This document shows positions 46,687 through 53,813 of a stretch of 53,813 bases of DNA, one piece after another. The stretch covers positions 1 to 53,813 of the forward strand of contig DAHVWT010000008.1 of assembly GCA_027327915.1 (NCBI GenBank), written 5' to 3'. A program made the translations under genes and the position numbers. The stretch is from Elusimicrobiota bacterium (GTDB taxonomy: Bacteria; Elusimicrobiota; Elusimicrobia; UBA1565; UBA9628). The notes under the pieces are model-generated. The model was given only the letters and a program-made list of their open reading frames with translations, searched no databases and was not told the DNA's origin. The first letter of the stretch is position 1, and each line of letters starts with the position of its first letter.

Positions 46687-47799
46687 CTACTTGAAAAACG
46701 ATCGAATCCGGGAGCAGACCCGGGAGACGTCCGCGGAAGTCATTTCCGCATAGATCGGGATGGCGAGCACCGTCTTGGCCGCTTCCTCCGCGCGCGGGAA
46801 TTGGCCTCTGCGGTATTTGAGGGCCGCGAAGGCGGGCTGGAGCGAAAGCGGGATGGGGTAGTAGACGCCGGTTCCGATTCCGTCCGCCTTAAGATGTTCG
46901 GCCAACTGATCGCGCTCTTTCAGTCTTATGACAAAAAGATGACAGGCGTGCTGGGTGGATCCCGAACCCAGATCGGGTAGGATGATCGGCAGGCCCTTGA
47001 GTTCCGAAACGTATTGCCGGGCGATCTCGCGGCGCCGCGCCGTCCAGTCGGCCAGGCGTTTGAGCTTGACGCGCAAGACGGCGGCCTGGATCTCGTCCAA
47101 GCGGGCGTTGGTTCCGACGCGAAGGTACAGATAGCGCCGCTTCTCCCGCTGGCCCGCGTGCCGGAGTTCCTTGAGAAGCTCTGCCATCCGTCGGCTTTGT
47201 GTTGTGATGGCGCCGGCGTCCCCCACGGCGCCCAAATTCTTGGAGGGATAGAAGCTGAAGGCGCCCGCGTCGCCGAAGGTGCCGACCTGACGGCCGCGCC
47301 ACGTCGCGAGGTGGGCCTGGGCGCAATCTTCCACCACGGCAAGCCTTTTTTTCCTCGCTAAGGTCATGATCGGGCCCATTTCCGAGCTGCGTCCATAGAG
47401 ATGGACGGGGATGACGGCGCGCGTCCTCTTCGTGAGCGCGGCCTCGATCTCGGCGGCGCCGACCGTGAGCGTTCCCGCGTCGATGTCCGCGAAGCGGGGC
47501 GTGGCTCCCGCCGCGCAGACGGCGGAGGCCGTGGCGACGAAGGTGAACGCGGGGACGACGACCTCGTCGCCGGGTCCGATCCCCATCGCCTTGAGCGGGA
47601 GCTCGAGGGCCGAGGTTCCCGACGAGACCCCGACGCAGAAGGGCGAGCCCGTGAGCCGCGCGAACTCCTCCTCGAAGGCCCGAATCTCCGGCCCCAGAAT
47701 GTAGGCTCCGGAATCGATCGCTTTGAGCGCCGCCCGGCGCATTTCGGCGCGAAGGCTTTGGTACTGGGCTTTTAAATTGAAGAGAGGGATGGGTTTCAT
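46687..47799 (-). CDS. DegT/DnrJ/EryC1/StrS-family sugar aminotransferase
   Basis: A 370-residue PLP enzyme that usually transaminates nucleotide-linked keto-sugars for surface glycans. The N-terminus PLFNLKAQYQSLRAE is typical, then SGTSALELPLKAMGIGPGDEVVVPAFTFVATASA. The PLP contacts follow as VVEDCAQAHLA and the Schiff-base lysine in SFYPSKNLGAVGDAG. The C-terminal RLDEIQAAVL and GIGTGVYYPIPL are present. All residues needed for PLP binding are seen. The product sugar is unknown. It lies 7 nt after kdsD and 1 nt before the glycosyltransferase. Confidence 0.93.
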   Translation of the reverse strand: MKPIPLFNLKAQYQSLRAEMRRAALKAIDSGAYILGPEIRAFEEEFARLTGSPFCVGVSSGTSALELPLKAMGIGPGDEVVVPAFTFVATASAVCAAGATPRFADIDAGTLTVGAAEIEAALTKRTRAVIPVHLYGRSSEMGPIMTLARKKRLAVVEDCAQAHLATWRGRQVGTFGDAGAFSFYPSKNLGAVGDAGAITTQSRRMAELLKELRHAGQREKRRYLYLRVGTNARLDEIQAAVLRVKLKRLADWTARRREIARQYVSELKGLPIILPDLGSGSTQHACHLFVIRLKERDQLAEHLKADGIGTGVYYPIPLSLQPAFAALKYRRGQFPRAEEAAKTVLAIPIYAEMTSADVSRVCSRIRSFFK

Positions 47800-47806
47800 A
47801 TCGGAG

Positions 47807-48802
47807 TTAGAGTCCTTGCGTCCTTAGATCGTGGATTTGGAGCATGCCCAAGGCGCGGCCGCTCCGGTCCACAACGGGCAAGACGTTGAGGGGCGATCGG
47901 CGGTCTTCCATGAGACGCACGGCCTTGGCGGCCAGCATGTCGGGGCGGGCCGTCACGGGGCGGCGATTCATGACGTCCTTGACCGAGAGGGAGAGGGCGT
48001 CTTTCCCCTCGCGCAATAGCGCCTGGCGCACGTCGAAGTCCGTCACGAGCCCGCGCAGCTTCCCCTTCCCGTCGACGATCGAGACCGCGCCCGCGCGGCC
48101 GCGAGTGATGGCGTCGAGAAGTTCCGCCATGGTGGCGGAGGCGCGGGCGACGGGGTTGTCCTCCCCCGAGCGCATGACGTCCGCCACGGCGAGAGTGAGC
48201 CGTCGTCCGAGCCGGCCCCCGGGGTGGTTGCGCGCGAAGTGTTCGGCCTTGAAGCCCTTGAGCTTCATGAGCGCTACGGCCATCGCATCCCCGGCGGCGA
48301 GCGCCAGGGTGGTGCTCGTGGTGGGCGCGAGGTTCAAGGGGCATGCTTCCTCGGCGACCGGAAGATGAAGGACGAGGTGGGCGCCCTTGGCGAGCGTCGA
48401 ATGGGGGTTGGAGGTCATGGCGATGAGGCGGGCGCCGATCGAGCGCAGACGCGGAAGGAGAGAGTTGATCTCCGCAGATTCTCCGGATTTTCCAAGGAGG
48501 AGGACGATGTCGCCCTTCCCGACGAGGCCCAAGCCGCCGTGAAGGGCGTGAAGAGGGTCCAGATAGACCGCGGGGGTCCCGGTCGAGGAGAAAGTCGCCG
48601 CGATCTTTTCCGCCACATGTCCCGATTTGCCCACGCCGGTCGCGACGATTTTCCCCCGGCAACGCTGAAGCCAGGAGACGGCCGTCGCGAAGGATTGATC
48701 CAGGGACTTCGCCGCCAAGCCGATGGCGCGGGCTTCCAGGGATAGGACACGACGCATCTCCGGCAAGATCGTCCGTTCGGCCGATCGCCTCCGCTTGGTC
48801 AC
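47807..48802 (-). CDS. kdsD: D-arabinose-5-phosphate isomerase (KdsD/KpsF)
   Basis: KdsD converts ribulose-5-phosphate to arabinose-5-phosphate, the first step to Kdo for LPS. The 331-residue protein has an SIS domain (GVGKSGHVAEKIAATFSSTGTPAVYLDPLHALHGGLG and LLGKSGES, APTTSTTLALAAGDAMAVALM) followed by HPGGRLGRRL and two CBS domains (VADVMRSGED and VKDVMNRRPV). Length and order are standard. The start is GTG 48802, only 6 nt after a TACAAT; an internal ATG at 48757 is the alternative. It heads the kdsD-degT-glycosyltransferase transcript. Confidence 0.92.
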   Translation of the reverse strand: MTKRRRSAERTILPEMRRVLSLEARAIGLAAKSLDQSFATAVSWLQRCRGKIVATGVGKSGHVAEKIAATFSSTGTPAVYLDPLHALHGGLGLVGKGDIVLLLGKSGESAEINSLLPRLRSIGARLIAMTSNPHSTLAKGAHLVLHLPVAEEACPLNLAPTTSTTLALAAGDAMAVALMKLKGFKAEHFARNHPGGRLGRRLTLAVADVMRSGEDNPVARASATMAELLDAITRGRAGAVSIVDGKGKLRGLVTDFDVRQALLREGKDALSLSVKDVMNRRPVTARPDMLAAKAVRLMEDRRSPLNVLPVVDRSGRALGMLQIHDLRTQGL

Positions 48803-48808
48803 GGGCGC

Positions 48809-48814
48809 ATTGTA
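48809..48814 (-). promoter_or_regulatory. candidate -10 for a leaderless kdsD mRNA
   Basis: TACAAT on the minus strand ends 6 nt before GTG 48802. A -35 is not obvious and no ribosome site is present. Confidence 0.35.
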
Positions 48815-48861
48815 TCAGAAAGACGAGAATCGTTTCCTTGCGGGGATTCGCTAAAATATCT

Positions 48862-48902
48862 CCTCGGCGCAAAAAATGTGCTAACATTCCGAGGCTTATA
48901 AT
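48862..48902 (+). promoter_or_regulatory. candidate pal promoter with inverted repeat
   Basis: A perfect TATAAT lies at 48897-48902, about 75 nt before the pal start. Directly upstream, CCTCGG (48862) and CCGAGG (48889) enclose a second pair AATGT-gcta-ACATT. The repeat overlaps the -35 position, so a regulator could act there. No good -35 is seen. Confidence 0.4.
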
Positions 48903-48976
48903 GTCATCAAAGCGTCCTAGAAGCTATTTAAAAAAGAAATACTCACTAGCTGCTAATAATTAAGGAGAGAGCAAGA

Positions 48977-49561
48977 ATGAAATTACAAAGGAAGCTCGAA
49001 GTCCTGGCCATGGGTTCTGTTGCGGCCTTGTGGGCGATTTCTGCCTGCTCCAAACCCCATATCAAGCAAGTGCAGACCCAGACGCCGCCGCCTCCCCCCG
49101 CCCCCGTCGCGGTCTCGACGCCCCCCGTTCAGCAGAACCTGACCGAGGCGAGCTTGCGCATGACGGATTTCGCGGTCGTCCCCAAGCTCAAGACCATCCA
49201 TTTCGCCTATGATAAGTCCAACTTGTCGAGCGAGGCCCGGGCTATTCTCAAGGCGAATGCCTCCTACCTCAAGGCTCACGATCAAAGCAAGTTCCGCATC
49301 GCGGGCTACTGCGACCCCCGCGGCACCGAGGAATACAACCTGGCCCTAGGCCAGCGCCGGGCCAAGGCCGTGCGCGACTATTACATCAACCTCGGCGTTT
49401 CCGCCGACTCCCTCGCGACAATCTCCTACGGGAAGGAAAACCTGGCCTGCGCCGAGAAGACGAAGCCCTGCTACGCCCGATGCCGCCGCGCGGTGACCGA
49501 GGAGAGCGCCCCAGCGCCCGCGAGCGAGGCGCCGGAATCGACGCCGCCGGCCGGCCAATAG
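48977..49561 (+). CDS. pal: peptidoglycan-associated lipoprotein (Pal/OmpA family)
   Basis: A 194-residue outer-membrane lipoprotein that ties the outer membrane to the cell wall. The lipobox is AISAC (lipidated Cys at residue 24), followed by a Pro-rich linker and the OmpA-like domain (about 70-170). The peptidoglycan-binding stretch is GYCDPRGTEEYNLALGQRRAKAVRDYY. A short cysteine-containing end (CAEKTKPCYARC) and an acidic Pro/Ala tail follow. An AAGGAG lies about 12 nt before ATG 48977. It is the first gene of pal-cpoB-tolB. Confidence 0.93.
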   Translation: MKLQRKLEVLAMGSVAALWAISACSKPHIKQVQTQTPPPPPAPVAVSTPPVQQNLTEASLRMTDFAVVPKLKTIHFAYDKSNLSSEARAILKANASYLKAHDQSKFRIAGYCDPRGTEEYNLALGQRRAKAVRDYYINLGVSADSLATISYGKENLACAEKTKPCYARCRRAVTEESAPAPASEAPESTPPAGQ

Positions 49562-49584
49562 GCAACTTCTCTCATCGGGAGAGA

Positions 49585-50421
49585 ATGAGAGGCCATCAGC
49601 GGCCCGTTTATCTCGGCATCGCCCTGGCCTGCGCGGGGCTCATGAGCGGCTGTCTCGCGACCCAGTCGGACGTCTTCGACCTTGAAAATCAGACCGACTC
49701 CTTAAAGCGCGAGATCGAGTCGTTGAGCAAGACGATGTCGTCTCTGCAGGCCAACCAAGCCGATCTCGCGTCGCAGATTCAGGACTTGCGCCACGATCTG
49801 GGCTCTTATACCGATGCGGTGCAGGAGACCCAGAAGACCATGAAGGATCTTTCGGCCAAGCTCGACGACATGTCGGTTTCCGTGGCCAAGAACGTAGCCT
49901 CCATCGGCTCCGCTTTGAGCGCCGAGGAGGCGAAAGCCATGGCCGAGGAGCAAAAATCGCTTGAAAAGAAACTCCTCGCCGAAACCACCACGCCCAGCGC
50001 CCTCTATCAGACCGCCCAGGCCCGTCTGGCGCTCAAGAATTACATCCTCGCGGCCCAAGGCTTCGAGGATTATCTCAAGAAATTCCCTCGAGGGGCCCTG
50101 GCGGACGCGGCGGCCTATCAGGCGGGCCAATCCTATTACGGCCTTAGGCAATGGGAGAAGGCGGGACAGGCCTTCGCGCTCGTTCTTGAGCGCTATCCCC
50201 AAAGCGACCTAACGGCCTCGGCCCGGCTGATGTATGCTCTGAGCCTGACGCATCTTTCGGGCAAGCTCCCGGAGGCCCGCCAATACCTCAATTCCATCCT
50301 CCAGGACTTCCCGAAGAGCCCCGAGGCCCGCGTGGCATCGGTCGAACTCAAGAAACTCTCCGGCGCCAAGACCGCTGGAGCGAAAAAGAAGCGCTTGGCG
50401 GCGAAACCCGCCAAGCGGTGA
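49585..50421 (+). CDS. CpoB/YbgF-like Tol-Pal coordinator
   Basis: A 278-residue periplasmic or outer-membrane lipoprotein. The signal peptide ends in the lipobox LMSGC. A coiled coil follows (about residues 30-110, TDSLKREIESLSKTMSSL and on) and then TPR repeats (YQTAQARLALKNYILAAQGFEDYLKKFP and the next two units). This is the YbgF/CpoB layout, which coordinates peptidoglycan synthesis with Tol-Pal. E. coli CpoB lacks the lipid anchor, so the lipobox is a difference. ATG 49585 with GGGAGAGA before it is chosen over the longer frame at 49480, which is inside pal. It overlaps tolB by 4 nt (GTGA). Confidence 0.85.
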   Translation: MRGHQRPVYLGIALACAGLMSGCLATQSDVFDLENQTDSLKREIESLSKTMSSLQANQADLASQIQDLRHDLGSYTDAVQETQKTMKDLSAKLDDMSVSVAKNVASIGSALSAEEAKAMAEEQKSLEKKLLAETTTPSALYQTAQARLALKNYILAAQGFEDYLKKFPRGALADAAAYQAGQSYYGLRQWEKAGQAFALVLERYPQSDLTASARLMYALSLTHLSGKLPEARQYLNSILQDFPKSPEARVASVELKKLSGAKTAGAKKKRLAAKPAKR

Positions 50422-51761
50422 TCCTCAGCCGCCGCGGCGACCGCGGCTCCGGCAGCAGCGGCAGGCTTTTCGCCGCATGTGCCGCCTTGGCCTCTATGGC
50501 CTCAATTGCCGCCGTCTCCGCTTCAGCCCAGGAGAACGTCTACTTTCAAATCGGCGCGAAGGCGAAGGGGCCCGCGAAGATCGCCCTGGGCCTTCCTTTC
50601 TTTGTCGCGAAAAAAGCCGACCGAAAGGAGGAGAGCCTCGCGGCCCATGACCTGTGGGACGTGGTGCGATCCGATCTCCTTTTGAGCCGCTATTTCGACT
50701 TGCCCCAGGGCGGACCCGCCTACGACGGCAAAAACATGAGGGCCATCGAAGGCCCCTGGGCCAAGGCGGGGGCGTCGTATCTCTTGGCCGGTTCGGCCTA
50801 CGAGGACGCCGCCGGCGTCGCTTTGGAGGCGTTGCTCGTCGCGACGGCGAACGGCGACCGGATACTCGGCAAAACGATCCACGGCCCCAAGACCTCCTTG
50901 CGGCAAATCGCGCATCGGCTTTCCGACGAAGTCGTCCTGGCCTTGACCGGCAAGCCCGGCATCGCCCAAAGCCGCGTCGCGTTCTCAAACGACTCGACCG
51001 GCCATAGGGAAATCTATATCGCGGATTACGACGGCGCGGGACTGACGAGGCTCACCCATGACCGATCCCTCGATCTTCTTCCCCGCTTCTCGCCGGACGG
51101 GCGCTTCCTCGTTTACACGAGCTACAAAAACAAGAATCCCGACCTTTACCGGATGGATCTGCGGACCGGCCGGGTGAGCCTTCTCTCGGGCCTCCAGGGC
51201 CTCAATGTCGCCGGGGGCTTTTCCCCGCATGGCTCGCGGCTCTTGATGACCGTCTCCTCGGGGAGCACGCCCGGCATCTGGCTCCTGTCGCTTAAGTCGG
51301 GCAAGATCGAGAGGCTGACCCATCCGGAAGGCGCGGACAGTTCGCCGACCTTCTCTCCCGACGGAAGCCAGGCCGCCTTCGTGAGCGATCGGGCCGGCAA
51401 CCCCGAGATCTATCTTCTGGACCTCCTGACGCGCCGCTCCACGAAGCTGACCTCGCTCAACTGGTGCGATTCCCCCTCGTGGGCCCCGACGGGCGAATGG
51501 ATCGCCTTCGCCGGCCGGGAAGCCTCCGAGGACCCCATCGACATTTTCCTCACGGACATCACGGGGAGGCAATTGAGCCGAATCACCCGCGGCGAGGGCT
51601 CCAACGAGGACCCCCGGTGGTCGGCGGACGGGCGGTTCATCGTTTTTAGCGGCAATCGCTCGGGGCGCTATGAGATCTACGTGATGGATGGCGACGGCTC
51701 GGCGCCCCATCGGCTCGTCTCCCTGCCGGGATCGAGCATCACGCCGGACTGGTCGCGATAA
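50418..51761 (+). CDS. tolB: TolB-like beta-propeller protein
   Basis: A 447-residue periplasmic protein. The signal peptide ends ASAQE. The N-terminal TolB domain (about 40-170) precedes six-bladed propeller repeats with the WD40-like PD40 motifs FSPDGRFLVYTS, FSPHGSRLLMTVS, FSPDGSQAAFVSDRAGNPEIYLLDL, WAPTGEWIAFAG and WSADGRFIVFSGNRSGRYEIYVMDGDG. TolB links Pal to the inner-membrane TolA. The genes tolQ, tolR and tolA are not in the window. Start GTG 50418 overlaps the cpoB stop by 4 nt. It is convergent with the histidine kinase (6-nt gap). Confidence 0.92.
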   Translation: MILSRRGDRGSGSSGRLFAACAALASMASIAAVSASAQENVYFQIGAKAKGPAKIALGLPFFVAKKADRKEESLAAHDLWDVVRSDLLLSRYFDLPQGGPAYDGKNMRAIEGPWAKAGASYLLAGSAYEDAAGVALEALLVATANGDRILGKTIHGPKTSLRQIAHRLSDEVVLALTGKPGIAQSRVAFSNDSTGHREIYIADYDGAGLTRLTHDRSLDLLPRFSPDGRFLVYTSYKNKNPDLYRMDLRTGRVSLLSGLQGLNVAGGFSPHGSRLLMTVSSGSTPGIWLLSLKSGKIERLTHPEGADSSPTFSPDGSQAAFVSDRAGNPEIYLLDLLTRRSTKLTSLNWCDSPSWAPTGEWIAFAGREASEDPIDIFLTDITGRQLSRITRGEGSNEDPRWSADGRFIVFSGNRSGRYEIYVMDGDGSAPHRLVSLPGSSITPDWSR

Positions 51762-51767
51762 TCGCAG

Positions 51768-53015
51768 CTACGAGGCTTTCCCGTCGAGCGCCGGGATGGT
51801 CACGACGAAACGCGCGCCCAGACCGGGGCCGAGGCTTGCGGCCTCGATCGTTCCCCGATGCTTTTGGATGATGCGAAGCGCGCCGGCAAGACCGAGGCCG
51901 GTGCCGTCTTTCTTGGTCGTGAAGAAGGGCTTGAAGAGATTGGGGAGATGCTCCGGGTCGATGCCGTTTCCCGAGTCCTCGATCGTCAGCCGGTAGAATG
52001 GGTCTTGGAGGGATATCTTCCAGGCATCGCGCCTCATGAGAGGCCGGCGCGATTTGTTGAGCTTGATCCGGATGATCCCTCCGTGGGGCGACGCCTCGAT
52101 GGCGTTTTGAAGGAGAGCGGAGACGGCCTGCGCGAGCATGGTCTTGTCGCCGACGACGCGCGCGGAACTCTCGAGCCCGGACTCCTCGATTTTAAGCCGG
52201 AATTTCCTGATTTGCGGGCCGGCCGCGCGAAGGGCGGAGCGGACGCATTGGGCGAGGTCCGTCGGGTCCAAATCCAGTTCCTCGATGCGCCCCAAGCTCA
52301 GGACGTCCTTGAGGATTTCGCCGCAACGCGCCGCCTCTTCCCGGATCTCGCCCAGGACCTTCGCGAGGCCGGGCGCCCGTGTCTTGGCGGAGGCGTATTC
52401 GGCGTTCACCATGATCGTCGTGAGCGGGCCCTTGATCTTGTGGGCGACCTCGGCCGCCATCTGGCCCAGGGAAGAGAGCCGCTCGGCGTCCACGAGGCGC
52501 TTCTCGTAGGAGCGCCGCTCCTCGCTTTGGGCGCGCTCCGCGTCGGCCGACAAGAGCGCCATCAAGGACGCCGCGACCCAGATGAAGAGAAACTGGAGCC
52601 AGAATCCCGTCGGCCGCGCGATGGCGAACCCCGGGCGATAGGACTTCGCGATAAAGAGGATCGAGCTGACAAGCGCGATGAAAAGGCTCTGCAGGAGGCT
52701 CCTGGAAAGCGCCGTCCCGAATATCAAGAGGACGTAGATCAGGTAGAGATTGGCGCCGGCTTGGGCCCATTGCAGAGCGACCGAAGCGACCGCCGCGTCT
52801 CCCACGAAAAGGGCGGCTTGGAATCCCCAGGAGGAAAGGGCTTTCGGGGAGATGATGCGGATCAGGACGAGCGGCGAACCGAGGATCAAGACGAGGGAGG
52901 CGAAGCGCTCGTACCAATCAGGCCCATGTCTCGGCACGTCGTAGATGAAGATCAGGAGCAGGACCGACAGGAACAAGCCCTGGAAGGCGAAGTAGGAGCT
53001 TCGGCGGTCAGGCAT
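51768..53015 (-). CDS. membrane-bound sensor histidine kinase
   Basis: A 415-residue kinase. Residues 1-155 hold about five or six transmembrane helices with little periplasmic sequence, suggesting sensing within or near the membrane. The dimerisation domain has the H-box EVAHKIKGPLTTI (His 192), a variant of HEIRNPL. The ATPase domain has the N-box LLQNAIEASP, G1 DSGNGI, F-box LFKPFFTTK and G2 GTGLGLAGA. There is no HAMP or PAS domain. The start overlaps the response-regulator stop by 8 nt, so the pair is coupled. The stimulus is unknown. Confidence 0.93.
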   Translation of the reverse strand: MPDRRSSYFAFQGLFLSVLLLIFIYDVPRHGPDWYERFASLVLILGSPLVLIRIISPKALSSWGFQAALFVGDAAVASVALQWAQAGANLYLIYVLLIFGTALSRSLLQSLFIALVSSILFIAKSYRPGFAIARPTGFWLQFLFIWVAASLMALLSADAERAQSEERRSYEKRLVDAERLSSLGQMAAEVAHKIKGPLTTIMVNAEYASAKTRAPGLAKVLGEIREEAARCGEILKDVLSLGRIEELDLDPTDLAQCVRSALRAAGPQIRKFRLKIEESGLESSARVVGDKTMLAQAVSALLQNAIEASPHGGIIRIKLNKSRRPLMRRDAWKISLQDPFYRLTIEDSGNGIDPEHLPNLFKPFFTTKKDGTGLGLAGALRIIQKHRGTIEAASLGPGLGARFVVTIPALDGKAS

Positions 53016-53706
53016 TGAATCGATAGCCCGTCTTGGGAACCGTCTCGATCATGGCGGCGCCGCGCGGGCCCAGTTTCTTGCGGATATTTTTGATGTGAGT
53101 GTCGAGGCTCCTAGTCGAGACGGGCATGCCGTAGGCGGAGCTGTTTTCGATGAGAAAGCCGCGGCCGAGCGTCCGGCCCGGGTTCGAGGAGAGAAGGCAG
53201 AGGATCTCGAACTCGCGCGGCTGGAGGCGCAGCGTCCGGCCGTTGTATCGCGCGGTCTTGTTCTCGGCGTCCATGTAAAGTCCCGCAAGCCTCCTTTTGG
53301 AAGATCCGCCGTCATCGGGCGCTTTGGAAGGGGCGTAGCGGCGCAGGACGGCCTCCACGCGGGCCACGAGTTCCATCGCGCCGAAGGGCTTGGCGACATA
53401 ATCGTCCGCGCCCATGTTGAGGCCGAGGACCTTGTCTCCCTCGGCGGCCAGGCCCGTCAGGAAGATGACGGGAATCGGTTTTGTCGCGGCATTCGTCTTG
53501 AGGGCCTTGAGGATCGCCCGGCCGTCCTGGCCGGCGAGCCGGATGTCGAGGAGAATAAGATCGGGCTTGAGCTTCACGGCCTGCGCGACGGCGCGCGAGG
53601 GATCCCGGCAGGGAGTGAGAGAAAAGGAGGCGCGGCCGAGGGAGAGCGATTTTTCGATCGCCTCCAGAATCTTGGGGTCATCGTCGACGGCGAGGATCCG
53701 GGGCAT
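53008..53706 (-). CDS. OmpR/PhoB-family response regulator
   Basis: A 232-residue two-domain regulator. The receiver domain has the acidic pair VDDD, the phosphorylation site Asp 54 (LILLDIRLAG), the Thr in VIFLTGLA and Lys in AKPFG. The C-terminal winged helix shows LRLQPREFEILCLLSSNPG and STRSLDTHIKNIRKKLG, ending ETVPKTGYRFNA. All key residues are present. A TATAAT lies 14 nt before ATG 53706, with an inverted repeat upstream, and there is no ribosome site. It is the first gene of the two-component pair. Confidence 0.94.
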   Translation of the reverse strand: MPRILAVDDDPKILEAIEKSLSLGRASFSLTPCRDPSRAVAQAVKLKPDLILLDIRLAGQDGRAILKALKTNAATKPIPVIFLTGLAAEGDKVLGLNMGADDYVAKPFGAMELVARVEAVLRRYAPSKAPDDGGSSKRRLAGLYMDAENKTARYNGRTLRLQPREFEILCLLSSNPGRTLGRGFLIENSSAYGMPVSTRSLDTHIKNIRKKLGPRGAAMIETVPKTGYRFNA

Positions 53707-53720
53707 GATGGCGACGCCCC

Positions 53721-53726
53721 ATTATA
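53721..53726 (-). promoter_or_regulatory. -10 element of the response-regulator operon
   Basis: A perfect TATAAT on the minus strand, 14 nt before ATG 53706, predicts a leader of about 7 nt. The nearby TTGACG is only 10 nt upstream, too close for a normal -35, so an activator may be needed. Confidence 0.5.
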
Positions 53727-53748
53727 ATGGATTCTCCGTCAAGCCGCC

Positions 53749-53785
53749 ATGGAGAATATTCACAATTTGTTCAGATATTCTCCAT
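53749..53785. promoter_or_regulatory. inverted repeat upstream of the response regulator
   Basis: ATGGAGAATAT (53749-53759) and ATATTCTCCAT (53775-53785) form a perfect 11-bp inverted repeat with a 15-nt centre. A third half-site, GGATTCTCC, lies at 53729-53737 next to the -10. The arrangement suits binding of the response regulator to its own promoter. Confidence 0.5.
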
Positions 53786-53813
53786 CCATTAACCAGCCAG
53801 GCCTCCTATACTA

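Noticed and set aside
51858-53018. 386-codon plus-strand ORF antisense to the histidine kinase
   Set aside because: Shadow; the minus frame carries the complete H, N, G1, F and G2 boxes.

Overview
The window is about 54 kb of dense, GC-rich bacterial chromosome. It looks like a Gram-negative, lipopolysaccharide-bearing organism. It encodes an LPS-type heptosyltransferase, an arabinose-5-phosphate isomerase, Pal, CpoB and TolB, outer-membrane barrels, and a complete Bat/MoxR/DUF58 operon. No ribosomal RNA or other decisive taxonomic marker is present. The gene mix would fit Elusimicrobiota or a lineage near the FCB group, but that is inference only. Most genes overlap by 4 to 30 nt or are separated by a few bases, and ATGA-type start/stop overlaps are common. 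There is no integrase, insertion sequence or CRISPR array.

Layout. 0-1.7 kb: anmK and a single-domain alkylguanine transferase (+), a terminator, and tRNA-Thr (-). 1.7-2.2 kb: a strikingly A/T-rich gene-free stretch in front of an orphan CpaF/VirB11-type ATPase (+). 3.2-26.8 kb is almost entirely on the minus strand. In transcription order it runs: class II amidotransferase, HEAT protein, MoxR, DUF58, DUF4381-like protein, BatA, a BatB-BatC fusion, BatD, BatE, aspartase, Fur, MiaB, PilZ protein, MiaA, HflX, GpsA, bifunctional nuclease, HU, MerR, two tRNA-Pro, acylphosphatase, sigma-70 factor, Apt, tRNA-Arg, heptosyltransferase, TPR protein and a porin. 26.9-33.9 kb: a coiled-coil protein (+) facing an addA/addB pair (-). 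33.9-39.0 kb: hisS, a monohaem cytochrome, mgtC (-), a SirB1-like protein, a dipeptide epimerase and a self-controlled tetR gene. 39.1-45.6 kb: one 1950-residue SprA/Sov-like outer-membrane protein with a long leader. 45.6-48.8 kb: glycosyltransferase, DegT aminotransferase and KdsD. 48.9-51.8 kb: pal-cpoB-tolB. 51.8-53.7 kb: a response regulator and histidine kinase pair.

The most interesting signals are regulatory or structural. First, the leader of the SprA-like gene carries a good match to a GEMM-I (c-di-GMP-I) riboswitch: a long P1 stem, GGCAAAC, a GNRA-capped hairpin, GCGCAAAGCC and GGTTGCCG. A very stable terminator hairpin follows, and a sigma-70-type promoter precedes it. A PilZ protein elsewhere in the window also points to c-di-GMP signalling. 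Second, a palindromic family of degenerate 10-nt units (GGAAGGCAAC) recurs. Two full clusters lie inside coding sequence and supply the entire signal peptides of BatE and the DUF4381-like protein; a third lies between genes. Third, several genes have a -10-like hexamer only 6-14 nt before the start codon and no Shine-Dalgarno, which suggests leaderless mRNAs.

Functionally the window covers envelope building and recycling (AnmK, dipeptide epimerase, heptosyltransferase, KdsD, Tol-Pal), outer-membrane export or surface structures (SprA-like protein, porin), tRNA modification (MiaA, MiaB), recombinational repair (AddAB) and several regulators (Fur, MerR, TetR, sigma factor, two-component system, PilZ). 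All identifications come from reading motifs by eye; no database search was run.
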